Positions 1-9,237 of a DNA stretch of 28,086 nt are shown here, piece by piece; the first letter of the stretch is position 1, and each line of letters starts with the position of its first letter. The position numbers and the translations under genes were made by a program. The DNA comes from Gnetum montanum (taxonomy: Eukaryota; Streptophyta; Gnetopsida; Gnetales; Gnetaceae): assembly GCA_015680685.1 (NCBI GenBank), contig MNCI01000208.1, forward strand, positions 1 to 28,086. The letters are read 5' to 3'. The notes under the pieces are model-generated. The model made no database searches. It was not told where the DNA came from and saw only the letters and a program-made list of their open reading frames with translations.

Positions 1-35
1 TATCCCTTATGTTCAATTGACATGAAAACACTTAG

Positions 36-53
36 TCCCAGGCAATGACACCA
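36..53 (-). other. Degenerate tRNA-Asp primer-binding site next to LTR copy 1
   Basis: Read on the minus strand, this 18-mer sits one base inside the LTR end. It matches the 3' end of plant tRNA-Asp less well than the second copy at 1228-1245, with several substitutions. Its position shows that LTR copy 1 is followed by internal sequence running off the left edge of the window, so copy 1 serves as a 5' LTR for something to the left. The identity rests on alignment with the second, near-perfect site. Confidence 0.55.
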
Positions 54-54
54 A

Positions 55-625
55 TGATGAGTGGTGAGGTACCCCTACACTCAACCATACGAATACGAGC
101 GTGCACGCGCGATCCGGTCGAACTCCGCAGACTAAATGCCTTACGCCACAAGAAACACTTGGGGTTAATCATTCGTTGTCTTCCCAGGCTTGCTTGTATG
201 TGTCACGGTGTATGGTTAAGCAAGTCTGAGGTATGTGATTTTTTAGTATTTTTCAATTTATCTCCTAAGCTATGAGGGAAAGGGTTGAGAAACTAACTAA
301 CTCTAACTAACATCCTAAGTCTAAATTAACTAGCGTCAGCATCCGTTCCCACTTACCAGACACACCCTGAACTATGCAACTGTGGCTACCAAACACTAAT
401 TGTAACTGGGATCACCACACGTAACGCAAGTGCTCGAAGTGATCGTACTGAGGCACCTATTTAGCCTAAGTGTGATAAGCAACCGATTCCTTGATTAGCC
501 GTACACATCCGTAGATGCTCGTAATCAAGTCGTACTCATGCGCACTAGGAAAGCAATAAATAACAATGAAATAAAACCATGTACTNGACGCGATATCGCG
601 GCACTATGCATGTCGCGTCTCATCA
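55..625 (-). mobile_element. Family A LTR copy 1 (interrupted by N at 586)
   Basis: The block runs from TGATGA to TCATCA on the plus strand, the terminal inverted hexamer also seen at both ends of the copy at 24373-25243. Bases 67-100 are nearly identical to 1259-1292 and 24385-24418. Similarity to the other copies continues up to about 580, then stops at the N. The 39 bases after the N (587-625) resemble the outer U3 of copy 2, including a perfect 12-bp palindrome around GATATC at 589-600. The TATA and poly(A) part present in copy 2 is absent here, so sequence is deleted or unassembled at the N. The base composition is clearly less AT-rich than in the neighbouring 2-12 kb. Confidence 0.7.
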
Positions 626-1100
626 GAGGGGGAACATCATTTTGTGGAGAACCTATTAAAAAAGGTTCACCACCCTTAATTTCACTTATAACGGGCAAAG
701 AATTATGGGGTCCTTTAGCCTTCAACGATGTGTGGTAACTCTCCTGCCGTGTGTCCCATTGATGTTGCGCTGATGTGGGATGGTAATTCCTTGTGTCATA
801 ATCACATGCAATGTATTCAATGTATAGCTACATCATATCTATCTGTGCAAGAGCACGAAGGAGCATGTTAGGGACTACTCGATCTGGGGGTAACACTAGG
901 TTACCTTGCAGGTCTCTCCAACGCAGTTGTTCGTCTTGGTGGAGGATAAAGGTAAAATTAGGTACATACTCATTGTGATGAGTATATACTACCCGATACT
1001 ATTGAGGAACTGGCGGTTCTTGGTTATGTATGTTGTGCCGCCAACTGTCTCTTGTGTGATCCCTAGGTGGTGAAGTGCTTTTATGAGAAGAAGAAAACAT
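626..1100 (-). pseudogene. Decayed gag-like ORF start of a family A element
   Basis: Reading the minus strand from the ATG at 1100, one frame stays coding-like to the LTR edge and begins MFSSSHKSTSPPRD. It has only two internal stops, both TAG and one directly after a PQ pair. The ATG lies about 130 bp downstream of the primer-binding site at 1228-1245, the usual place for a gag leader and start. I see no zinc knuckle, protease or polymerase motif. The fragment is about 155 codons long and runs straight into LTR copy 1, so the rest of the internal region is missing. The gag assignment is inferred from position and from the polar, Ser/Pro/His-rich start, not from a recognised domain. Confidence 0.45.
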
Positions 1101-1227
1101 TGTTATCTTGTCGATGTGCTATTGACCATTGTTTAAATTTTTCTTTCGATTAACCCTAAGGGTTCGTTTAAGCTTCCCAATGGTGTGGATGATTTCCTAT
1201 GTTCTACTTAGTGCACAAACAACTTAG

Positions 1228-1245
1228 TCCCCGGCAACGGCACCA
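1228..1245 (-). other. tRNA-Asp primer-binding site, near-perfect
   Basis: On the minus strand this reads TGGTGCCGTTGCCGGGGA. It matches the complement of the plant tRNA-Asp(GTC) 3' end (TGGCGCCGTTGCCGGGGA) at 17 of 18 positions. It starts one base inside the LTR end at 1247. A tRNA-Asp primer is typical of Athila-type and related plant Ty3/gypsy elements, which gives the best hint to the lineage of family A. Confidence 0.88.
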
Positions 1246-1781
1246 ATGATGAGTGGTGAGGTACCCCTACACTCAACCATATGAATACGAGCGTTACACG
1301 CTGGATCCGGTCGAACTCTGCAGACTAAGTACCTACACGCCTTATGGAACACTTAAGGTTAATCAATCATTGTCCTCCCAAACTCACTTCTATTTTCCAT
1401 GGTTGTATGGTTAAGTGATTTTGAGGTATGTGATTTTTATATCTTTTCCCTCTTATTGCCTATGCTAATGATGGAAAGGGTGAAGAGACTGCGTAACTAA
1501 CTTTAACTAACTAAGCCTTAATTACCCTAGCATCAGTATCCATTCCCACTTGCTTTTTCACACCCTAAACTAATGCAACGCTGTTGGGATTATCAAACAC
1601 TATTTGTTACTGGGATTACCAAGCATAATGTACGTGCTCGAAGCGGTCGTACTGAATGCACTTAACTATGAGAGTTGAGGGTTAAGAGAGATTAAGTCCT
1701 TAAGAAAGCATTTAAACAATTAAAAATCATTAAAGTCCTATTTAGCTTAGTCCATATACTGCAAGGTTTATCCAAAAGTTC

Positions 1782-1837
1782 ATCTTTATTGCCGTACACA
1801 ATTGTGTGCTCAAGTACAGAATTGCTCAAATAAAGAT
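1782..1837 (-). promoter_or_regulatory. Poly(A) signal presented in a conserved inverted repeat
   Basis: The plus-strand sequences ATCTTTATT (1782-1790) and AATAAAGAT (1829-1837) are perfect inverted 9-mers. In the minus-strand transcript the downstream arm carries AATAAA, so the poly(A) signal would sit in the 3' arm of a hairpin with a loop of about 38 nt. The divergent LTR at 24373 keeps a 7-bp version with the same geometry (24919-24925 with 24961-24967). The poly(A) role is inferred from its position downstream of the TATA box. Confidence 0.42.
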
Positions 1838-1956
1838 CCATTTACTTTGGGACTCCTACTGCGGGCACATGGAAATTATTCTAACCTTGGAAAGAAAAAA
1901 TGGAAAGAGTTTGGCTAAGGTCTAGATCTAGATGAAGAAACAAGGGAGAGCCACCT

Positions 1957-1970
1957 CTTATTTATAAAAC
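1957..1970 (-). promoter_or_regulatory. LTR TATA box
   Basis: On the minus strand this reads GTTTTATAAATAAG, followed by AGG. The homologous position in the LTR at 24373-25243 (around 25093-25105) keeps the flanking AATAAGAGG, but its TATA core is decayed to TAGAAATA. The site lies about 130 bp inside the outer LTR edge and about 170 bp upstream of the AATAAA, as expected for a U3/R promoter. Confidence 0.5.
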
Positions 1971-1981
1971 TGGCGACGGGT

Positions 1982-2060
1982 TGCGATATCGCATACGTGA
2001 TATCGCAGAGAAGGATGCAATATCGCGTATGCAATATCACGGCCCATGCGATATCACGTC
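1982..2060. repeat. U3 array of palindromic GATATC-centred motifs
   Basis: There are five copies of a motif close to YGCRATATCRC within 79 bp, starting with the perfect palindrome TGCGATATCGCA at 1982-1993. Further copies begin near 1998, 2015, 2030 and 2047. A related perfect palindrome, CGCGATATCGCG, lies at 589-600 in LTR copy 1. The array is just upstream of the LTR TATA box. CpG-containing copies alternate with CpA or TpG versions, as methylation decay would produce. Confidence 0.7.
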
Positions 2061-2186
2061 CCATTAATCCAAAAATACATCGACATGATGTTTGATATCT
2101 TGGTTACAAAAGGATTAACATTTACAAAAACACAAGCTTCTTGATTATCCAAGACATCATTATGCATGACAAACATGGATTTTATT

Positions 2187-2621
2187 CACTAGCTTAGTTA
2201 TATATTTAATATATATACCTATAATTTGACCGAGATAATCTTGTGAAAATGAAGTTTGAGTTTAGTTTATCTATTGTATTAAAAATTATTCAAGTTGTCA
2301 TTTTACTAAATTCTATATATTCTATAGTAATTTTGGTTATATCACTATGATTGCATGATGAGAAGGATAACTAATTTCATGTTTGGTAGTAAATCCTATG
2401 TTGCAAAATATTTTGAATTTTCATGGATTTTTGTTTTCATACATACTTTTATGCTCTCTCAAATTTTATTCCTTGTGCATTGCAAGAAGAAGAGATAAAC
2501 ATAGAAGTCATAGATTGCTTGGAGAAAATATGTTGGTATTATGGATGAAATATTATTTAGCATTACTAATCTATGATTGGTAGTTGGCCTCTTAGCCAAA
2601 ATAATAGAATATATTATGAGA
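2187..2621 (+). repeat. Left arm of a long inverted repeat
   Basis: This segment aligns over most of its length with the reverse complement of 8671-9237. The outer ends share a TTAGTTATATATTTAATA-like core and the inner ends share GTAGTTGGCCTC. Both arms contain the same fortuitous reading frame with the shared string CIARRRDKHRSHRLL (CIAIRRHKHRSHRLL in the other arm). The match ends near 2187 outside and 2621 inside. The arms most likely are terminal inverted repeats of one DNA transposon, but two oppositely inserted copies of one repeat would look similar. The 8-bp flanks do not match. Confidence 0.72.
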
Positions 2622-3238
2622 ATGATCAAAATAACCACAATGAGATGTACTGCTATGGTACTTGATGAAATATATTCCTTATTTCTAGCATCAATGACAT
2701 GGTTGGAAGCTTATTCTTAACAATTATAGTTGGTACCACTTTGGCCATTAACTACAAAGTCTAAAAATCATATTTGCAAATGTGGAAAGATACATGAAAT
2801 GACATATTTCAATAGCAAATAATGCTCTTTTATAAAAGAAACTATCATAACAAAAAAAACACTTTTTAAAAATATGAGAAGCACACGACAAAGTGCAAAT
2901 AACACAATTCATCATAGACATAAAGGCAAGATTGCAACACTATATTAAAATAAAATAAACATTAAAATACATAGTACTATTTATATAAATACAAACATTA
3001 AAGTTCATAATATTATATATGTCCCAACAAAGCAACTTCTCATGAGCTAGTAAATTAAATTATTAACATTGAATACCAACTATAGTAAATAAAAAAAATC
3101 TTAACTATCAACAAATTAAAAAAGTCTTAATATAGAAATTTCAAATCCTAAACAAGTAATCTAAAAAATTAAAATCAATCTCAGTATTATATTTTTAGCT
3201 CCTAAACTTCTAAATAGAAAAAGAATTATAAAGAGATG

Positions 3239-3660
3239 TCAAGTAGATTGACTATAAGATTGATTGGATGCATCTTCCTTTTTACCATTAGCAACCTTGG
3301 AAGAGTTATCATGAGTGGGGATGTTAAGCAAGGTTTTCAGCCTACCAACAAAGAGTGATGGTGGTTTACAAAGGCTTGCATCCATCACTTTCTTCATAAA
3401 GTTATATTGTGAATGTAGTTGATAAACCAAAGTGTTTCTTCCACATTAAAATTGATGTCATTAGATTCACAAGCTCCAGAATCAGGGTAACATATAGGTC
3501 ATGAATTTTTGTAAGACCTTTGTTTAGACACTTTTCATAGACTTTCAACTTCTTAATTTTTAATTGCAATTCTTTCATCTTCTTTTCAACTGGTGTTATC
3601 ATGATCCTCTACCTTTTCAATAGCACATCCTTGGTGGCTAATTCACTATGTTAAAATATA
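3239..3660 (-). pseudogene. Decayed Lys-rich frames of unknown identity
   Basis: Two overlapping minus-strand frames look like one protein split by a frameshift near 3402-3430. The upstream part, 3660 to 3402, has one TAG stop near 3614 and a Lys/Leu-rich, probably helical stretch that includes KKMKELQLKIKKLKVYEK. The downstream part, ending at 3239, contains PSLFVGRLKTLLNIPTHDNS and a polar C-terminus. I do not recognise the family. It may be part of the transposon's own coding region or a captured gene fragment. Chance ORFs in AT-rich DNA remain possible, but the composition (many Lys and Glu, continuity across a single shift) favours former coding sequence. Confidence 0.25.
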
Positions 3661-5995
3661 TATTCTTTAATCATAAGTCATTAAAGAAAATTTTTAAATA
3701 TTTTTACTTATGTGAGTGTATTGTCTAAGTGCTTGAGTTAACTTTAGTATGATTTTAGTGGGATGGTGATTATTTTGCATATGCCATATGAAATTGTATT
3801 ATTCACTAGCTTCTATGTTCAGAGATTCAATGGGCCAAAGAATTTCATTAGTAATAGAAATTTCATAAATATATATTTTAAATTTTTTCTTTACTAAATT
3901 TCATTGTATGGAAAGATCCATAGAGTTGACTACTACCTACTAAAAATTATTCTCCTAGAGGTTGCTTTGTGCAACAACTTGCTTCACATATTTAATCACT
4001 CTGTTTGAGGTATCCTTTTTAATAAATAGATTTACATTTTGAATTACTACAAGTGATACATTTCTTAGAACCATGGCCTAATCACCATTAAAAAAAGAGT
4101 TATCCTTTAGTATACTTTTAGTGAGATCATCCTAAAATGATCTATCTATTAATAATGATGTTGGTGCTATTGCAGAGTGGATAACTAGAGGTACCTATGG
4201 TTTTTGATTGACTAAGGGATAATTAAACCTACTTGTCTTTTATCTTACCAAGGAAACTACCTATAACAACTCTTATGATACTGACCAAGTCCTTTGCTAT
4301 CATTTCCTCATAAGCTAGCCCACTTCTAATAGTATTACATTTGTTGGTATAGGCCTATAATATGGGGATGATGTGATACTTGAATTTAAGACTTGAATTT
4401 ATTTTTTTTCTTTTGAGCTCTGATGGTTTCAAAGCTAATAGTAATAGAAGATTCTTTCTCAAGTTGTAAGAGTTTTAATTGGTGGGTTATCATTAGCAAC
4501 ATCATTACAAATGTTATCCTTTTGGTACTTGGATCAAGAACTAGTAGCCAATGGATTCATTTGATTATCTTTTGATGCTTACTATCCAATGGTAATGGTC
4601 TTTGGAGGATGCATATCCATGGACTTCTTGGAAAATTATTAACTACAACTTTATAGAGTGAAAGAGTTATATTTTTAGACCTCTACAACATTTTCTCTAA
4701 TACAGGGATGTTGAGAGCTAATATTAAATTGCTATAAATATTTTTCTCTATATAGGAATGGATTAGTAAGCTAATATGATCACTAGAATTATCCTTAGAA
4801 TTTCTCTACAACAACTCAAATTTGATTCCAAGGATGAACTAGTTCTCATAGAATCAAAAGTAGAAGATGTTGTGATAGAGATTTTTGTATCGAAACTTCC
4901 TTCTCCATATAACTTCCTACCTTTTTCTTGTGGATCCTAAAGAGTAAAAATATTTTAGTGAATTACCTTTCCAAAATGATAAAATTTAAATCTTTTTAAT
5001 TACCATTATTTCCTCTGATACCTCATATGAATTTGCTAATTAGGACTTTGTAATTCTCCTCTTCATGCATTTAGAGGTGGCTTTTAATTATCTATGATAA
5101 AATTACTCAAGCTTTTCATCATTGAAATGATATCATATAACCTTAAGACTTTGAATTGAAGGATAAATTGTAATACTTGAAGAAGTGACTACTAATAAAA
5201 TAAACACATTGGATAATGAAAGTCTTTATAGTTTTTAAGCCTCTATGTTTAGCAAGTTATGTGAATGCCTTATTCATTTTTTGGCTACAAATTCAATCTA
5301 ATTGAAGCTATTTTTATGCCTCATGTAATAGATCTAATATAAAGACTAGTTTGGAATATCATACATACAATCTGAAATTAGAAATCTAGTGGCCATTAGA
5401 ATGTCCAAATGTTGATCAACCTCCTTTTCCAAATCACAAATAAAAAATCTTTTATAATTTTTTAAAAACTTTTAATTTATACCTTGAAGAACAAGTTCCT
5501 AAAATTCACCTTGTTAAAAAAAATTTCACTTTTTGAAATTCAAATTAAATTTTGAATAGGGTAAGCCCCCAACAATTAGACCTAAGATATAATGCATATT
5601 CATTGCAAAAATTTCTATAACATGATCATTGTAGCATAGTGATCTTTTTTTTTTTTTTTGAAATCATATGCTTCGATAACATTGTTAAGAATGTGACTTG
5701 GAAGAAGTAGCATTGACAAGGATGTAATCAGATAAAAACTTTTGAATAAAGGAAAATCAATATTAGAAAAGCATTTTTTTATATTATAGTATGTACAAAT
5801 AATTTTACTTTGTGACATTTTTAAAACATAACAAATAGTTCAAAAAATGAAAAAATAGAAAAGAAAAAAAATAGGAAAGATACAACCAAAAAGAAAAATG
5901 AAAGAAAGGAAAAACCTAAATTGATACTAGCGTGAATGACATCCAAAGATCAAGATGATAAGACTTGGATGAATAACTTCACTTCTTTAAATCCC

Positions 5996-6073
5996 TATAA
6001 GAACTAAATTCTTAGTGAAGAGCATATTGATAGGTATAAGAACTAAATTCTTAGTGAAGAGCATATTGATAGG
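5996..6073. repeat. Perfect 39-bp tandem duplication
   Basis: Two directly adjacent identical 39-bp units lie at 5996-6034 and 6035-6073. Each contains AAATTCTTAGTGAAGAGC. Perfect identity inside an otherwise decayed region suggests a recent replication slip or an assembly duplication. Confidence 0.9.
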
Positions 6074-6359
6074 TAAAGTCATATGTACATGGTATATGTG
6101 AAATTAATCCCAGGTGTTTATTATAGTACTAAAGAAACTTTTCATAAATGACATGTGTCCTTGATTGTGATATTTCTACACCATTAATTGTTAGGTTTTT
6201 GCATATTTTCCATATATTCCTTTATTTAAATTTAATCACATGTCAAAATTGACTTAGTAACTAATCACATGTAATGCTAAAAATAAGTAAATATTCCATT
6301 TAATTTAGAATAAGTGTTGCATGTAAGTAGGAATGGAACACCATATATAAGATAGATGC

Positions 6360-6950
6360 ACGTGCTACATGTTAGAAAAAAGGGGATGCCACATTTCAAA
6401 GCACTCGTAGGTGCCACATGCTAGTATAGAAATATATATTACATGCTAGGTACCACTGCATCCTATGCCACATAATAGGAAGAAGGAGGTGTTGCATGCA
6501 TAAGTAGGCATCACATGTAATAGAGAAGTAGGCACTGCATGCAATTGAGAAGAAAGCTCTACATACATGTAAAGAAGTAGGCATCCCATCATTAATGCTA
6601 GAGAGAAGTAGGCATTGCATGATAGAGAGAAGTAGGCATTGCGTGATAGAGAGAAGTAGGCATCGCATGATAGAGAGAAGTAGGCATCACATGTTAGAGA
6701 GAAGTAGGTGGCACATGTAAGAAGGAATTAGGTGCTACATACAAGAAAAAAGAAGACACCACATGTAAGAAGGAAGCAAGCATCACATGTAAGAAAGAAG
6801 TAGGATCTACATGTAAAAGGAAGCTAGCATCACATGTCAAAGGAAGTTGACATTGCATGCTACTGAGAATTAGGCATCACATACAAGATAGAAGCGAGCG
6901 TCACATTAAAGAGAAGCAACCACCACATGCAAGCTAGAAGAAGACATTAC
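6360..6950. repeat. Degenerate minisatellite, 24-bp core unit
   Basis: Five consecutive 24-bp units (starting at 6601, 6625, 6649, 6673 and 6697) follow the pattern GAGAGAAGTAGGCATYRCAT plus four bases. Outside this core the same AAG-TAGGCATCACATG theme recurs with variable spacing over about 590 bp. Because 24 is a multiple of three, the minus strand shows a repetitive pseudo-ORF (LLLSIMQC-type octapeptides, 6396-6668). It has no sign of being a gene. The high density of CATG and GCATGC-like words is notable. Confidence 0.85.
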
Positions 6951-7249
6951 ATTAAAATTAAAAATAAAAATAAGGAAATTTCAATTCAGTCACAAAGAAA
7001 ATTACCAAAACACATTTGAAATAAAAATAAAAATAAAGAAATTGAAATTTACATTTATAAATTCCATAGATTCATACAATCAATATTCAATAGGATTTCA
7101 CATTTTTCAATTCATTGTATTTAAACAACCAAAAAATATATACATATGAAATGTATCATAGCTAGAAATGCTTTGAATTTTATCCTTCATATTGATTAGT
7201 AGCTAGGATGAAAGTCATTTTGTTTACATGCATAATGCTTTTATTTTGA

Positions 7250-8660
7250 ACATTAGTACTAAGGATACTCTTCAAGCCTTCTCTCTATCATCTTGTTCCA
7301 AATACTGATGATCTTTTTAAATAGAAATTTAAATATGTCTAGATGTATTACTAGCTCCAAATTCTTGTTCAATATATTTTACAATTTTGACTTTAGAAAA
7401 CGTAAGAGCGCTGAATACTTGCTCATCATACACCAAACCCATAATCAATATTGATTGGAATAGGAGAAAACTTAAGAGTGCTGAATACTTGCTCATCATA
7501 CACCAAACCCATAATCATTTATTGGAATAGGACAAACAAATTGGAATACTTTTTCATTCTAGAATTTATTACTCTACTTATTTTTAATTTCTTCCAAAGA
7601 AATTTGATAACAACATTTTTCTCAATTGTAGACATACTTATAACGTGATGAATCACTGTTTTCACAAAAAAACATAGACTATTTCTTTAGTTTTTCTTTG
7701 GAGATAAAGTTGAAATAATTTTCACGATCTATCTTGATATCTTTCCAAAATATTTAGAAATTGTGGCTACAAACTTTTCAAAATTGTCTTTCAAAACAAC
7801 TTTATTTATTGCTAAATTTAGAAGTAGGGGATTCTAAATAGTCATGGATTCTAAACTCATCTATACCAAACCTTTCTCATATTTTGGTGATCAAATATTT
7901 TGTAATTTTTTAAAAAAATTAAATTATAAGAATAACTTTTCTATGGCTGAAATGGTCGACAAACTCATCTTTGATTACTTTATTAATTAAAGATATAGAT
8001 ACTCTATCCATTAGTATATTGATATAACCTCTTATTTTAGCTTTCAAAATTTTTTTTGGATATTATAAGTCATAATAACATAGGCAATCATCAAATAGTG
8101 ATGAGGTGAAATACATTGGATTATCTAGAGCTATATACATTAATTAAGTTTCCCTATGAAGTTGGGTGATCTTGGTAAGCCTATTCACATGATGTGACAT
8201 TGGAAGCATCCTTGCAATTGTTATAATTATATCAACATCTTGTAGTCAACTCAAAACATCCTTGCTTTTATCTAGTTACTTTTTATTCTAATACATAAAA
8301 TTTGTTAAATATTTGTATGAATTCCAAACTCTTTCTACTGGTTCTAGCATTGAAATTCATCTTGTATCGAAAAATTTAAGTAACTTTTCGCCTTCTATAA
8401 ATCCTTTGAAATACTAAAATTCCATAATATTTTTAGAATTATATATAAAGTGTGTGTTTACATCTCTTATACTATCTTCTACCTTTACAAAATTCTTAAA
8501 CTTGCTAATAATTTTATATGCTAAGTTCATTATATGAGTCGTGTAATGTATTAGAATAAGGTACAGAATGTACTTCCTTTATACTCTTACACATAATGTT
8601 GCTTTATGTCTTTGCATATTTGTTGCACCATCTGTTGAAATACTTATAAATTTTTTGCTA
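7250..8660 (-). pseudogene. hAT-superfamily transposase pseudogene
   Basis: Minus-strand fragments in changing frames give, in order, STDGATNMQRHKATLC near 8647-8597; then from 8551 HIMNLAYKIISK, VEDSIRDVNTHF and GEKLLKFFDTR, a stop, and ISMLEPVERVWNSY; then a hydrophobic ITIARMLPMSHHVNRL near 8220; and YDEQVFSAL near 7420. The T-D-G-A block, the H-x3-L-A-K region and the DTRW-type block (the Trp codon is now TGA) in this order are typical of plant hAT-like transposases with a ZBED/RNase H-like fold. Several stops and frameshifts make it inactive. No N-terminal BED zinc finger is visible. It lies just inside the right inverted arm and points away from it, so it probably belongs to the same element. 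Confidence 0.62.
7396..7531. repeat. 70-bp tandem duplication inside the transposase remnant
   Basis: Copies at 7396-7465 and 7466-7531 share a long identical core (TGAATACTTGCTCATCATAC and beyond) with a few differences and a small deletion in the second copy. On the minus strand both encode GLVYDEQVFSxL, so the duplication repeats a piece of coding sequence and would itself disrupt the protein. Confidence 0.85.
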
Positions 8661-8670
8661 GTCTTATTAG

Positions 8671-9237
8671 TTGTTAAGATATATTATATTAATTTGGTTG
8701 AGAGGCCAACTACCATTCATAAATCAATAATGCTAAATAATATTTCTTTCATAACACTCTAGGAAGAGCTTATCGGTAACACTAAATAAGGTTTCATCCA
8801 TAGCATTCCAAGAAGAGCCTATTTGTAATGATAATACAAGGACAGTCTATCTGTAATGATAAATAATATTTCATCCATAACACCAACATATTTTCTTCAA
8901 GCAATCTATGGCTTCTATGTTTATGTCTTCTTATTGCAATGCACAAGGAATAAAATTTGGAAGGGTATAGAAGTATGTATAGAAAAAGAAATCCATGAAA
9001 ATTCAAAATATTTTATAACACAAGATTTAGTACCAAACTTGGAATTAATTATCCTTCTCATCATGCAATAATAGTGATCTAACCAAAATTTTTAGAGAAT
9101 ACATAGAAGTTGGTAAAATGGCAACATGGATAGTTTTTAATATGATAGATGAACTAAACTTCAACTCCACTTTTGCAATTGCAAGATTGTCTCAGCCAAT
9201 TATAGGTATATATATTAAATATATAACTAAACTTGTG
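8671..9237 (-). repeat. Right arm of the long inverted repeat
   Basis: The reverse complement aligns with 2187-2621. It is longer than the left arm mainly because of a local tandem expansion at 8729-8884 that the left arm lacks. The outer end near 9237 shares a CAC-AG-TTAGTTATATATTT-like terminus with the left arm. Beyond 9237 the similarity stops. See the left-arm entry for interpretation. Confidence 0.72.
8729..8884. repeat. 49-bp tandem array in the right arm only
   Basis: Units lie at 8729-8777 and 8778-8826 (49 bp each), then a shortened unit at 8827-8854 (28 bp) and a partial one from 8855. Each unit carries the pattern AA-x-TAAATAA-x-TTTCATCCATA followed by a GAAGAGC-x-TATC-GT tail. 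The left arm has only one equivalent unit, so the expansion happened after the arms separated. Confidence 0.8.

Larger units (their letters stand above)
1247..2085 (-). mobile_element. Family A LTR copy 2 (5' LTR)
   Basis: The left edge TGATGAGTGGTGAGG is shared with copy 1 and adjoins the primer-binding site, so this is a 5' LTR transcribed on the minus strand. In transcriptional order, from high to low coordinates, it holds the GATATC array (1982-2060), a TATA box (1957-1970), a poly(A) signal within an inverted repeat (1782-1837) and the conserved U5 end (1259-1292). The right edge is less certain: a plausible TG start on the minus strand lies at 2085, giving about 840 bp, close to the 871 bp of the copy at 24373. 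I did not find a convincing target-site duplication. Confidence 0.75.
2622..7249. other. Interior of the inverted-repeat region, no recognised gene
   Basis: This is very AT-rich sequence with stops in all frames. It holds the separately listed decayed frames (3239-3660), a T15 run at 5645-5659, a 39-bp duplication and a minisatellite. A short Ser/Thr-rich minus frame at about 4936-4790 begins DPQEKGRKLYGEG. I recognise no transposase or host domain in this stretch. The minus-strand direction of the coding-like frames agrees with the transposase remnant at 7250-8660. Confidence 0.4.

Noticed and set aside
45-275. 76-residue plus-strand ORF at the left edge
   Set aside because: It lies antisense in the U5 end of a family A LTR and spans the LTR/PBS junction, so it is not a gene.
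6396-6668. Repetitive 90-residue minus-strand ORF
   Set aside because: It is a translation of the 24-bp minisatellite, whose period is a multiple of three. No start context or domain.
6360-6950. CRISPR-like array
   Set aside because: Units are directly tandem without unique spacers, drift gradually, and the sequence is plant nuclear DNA.
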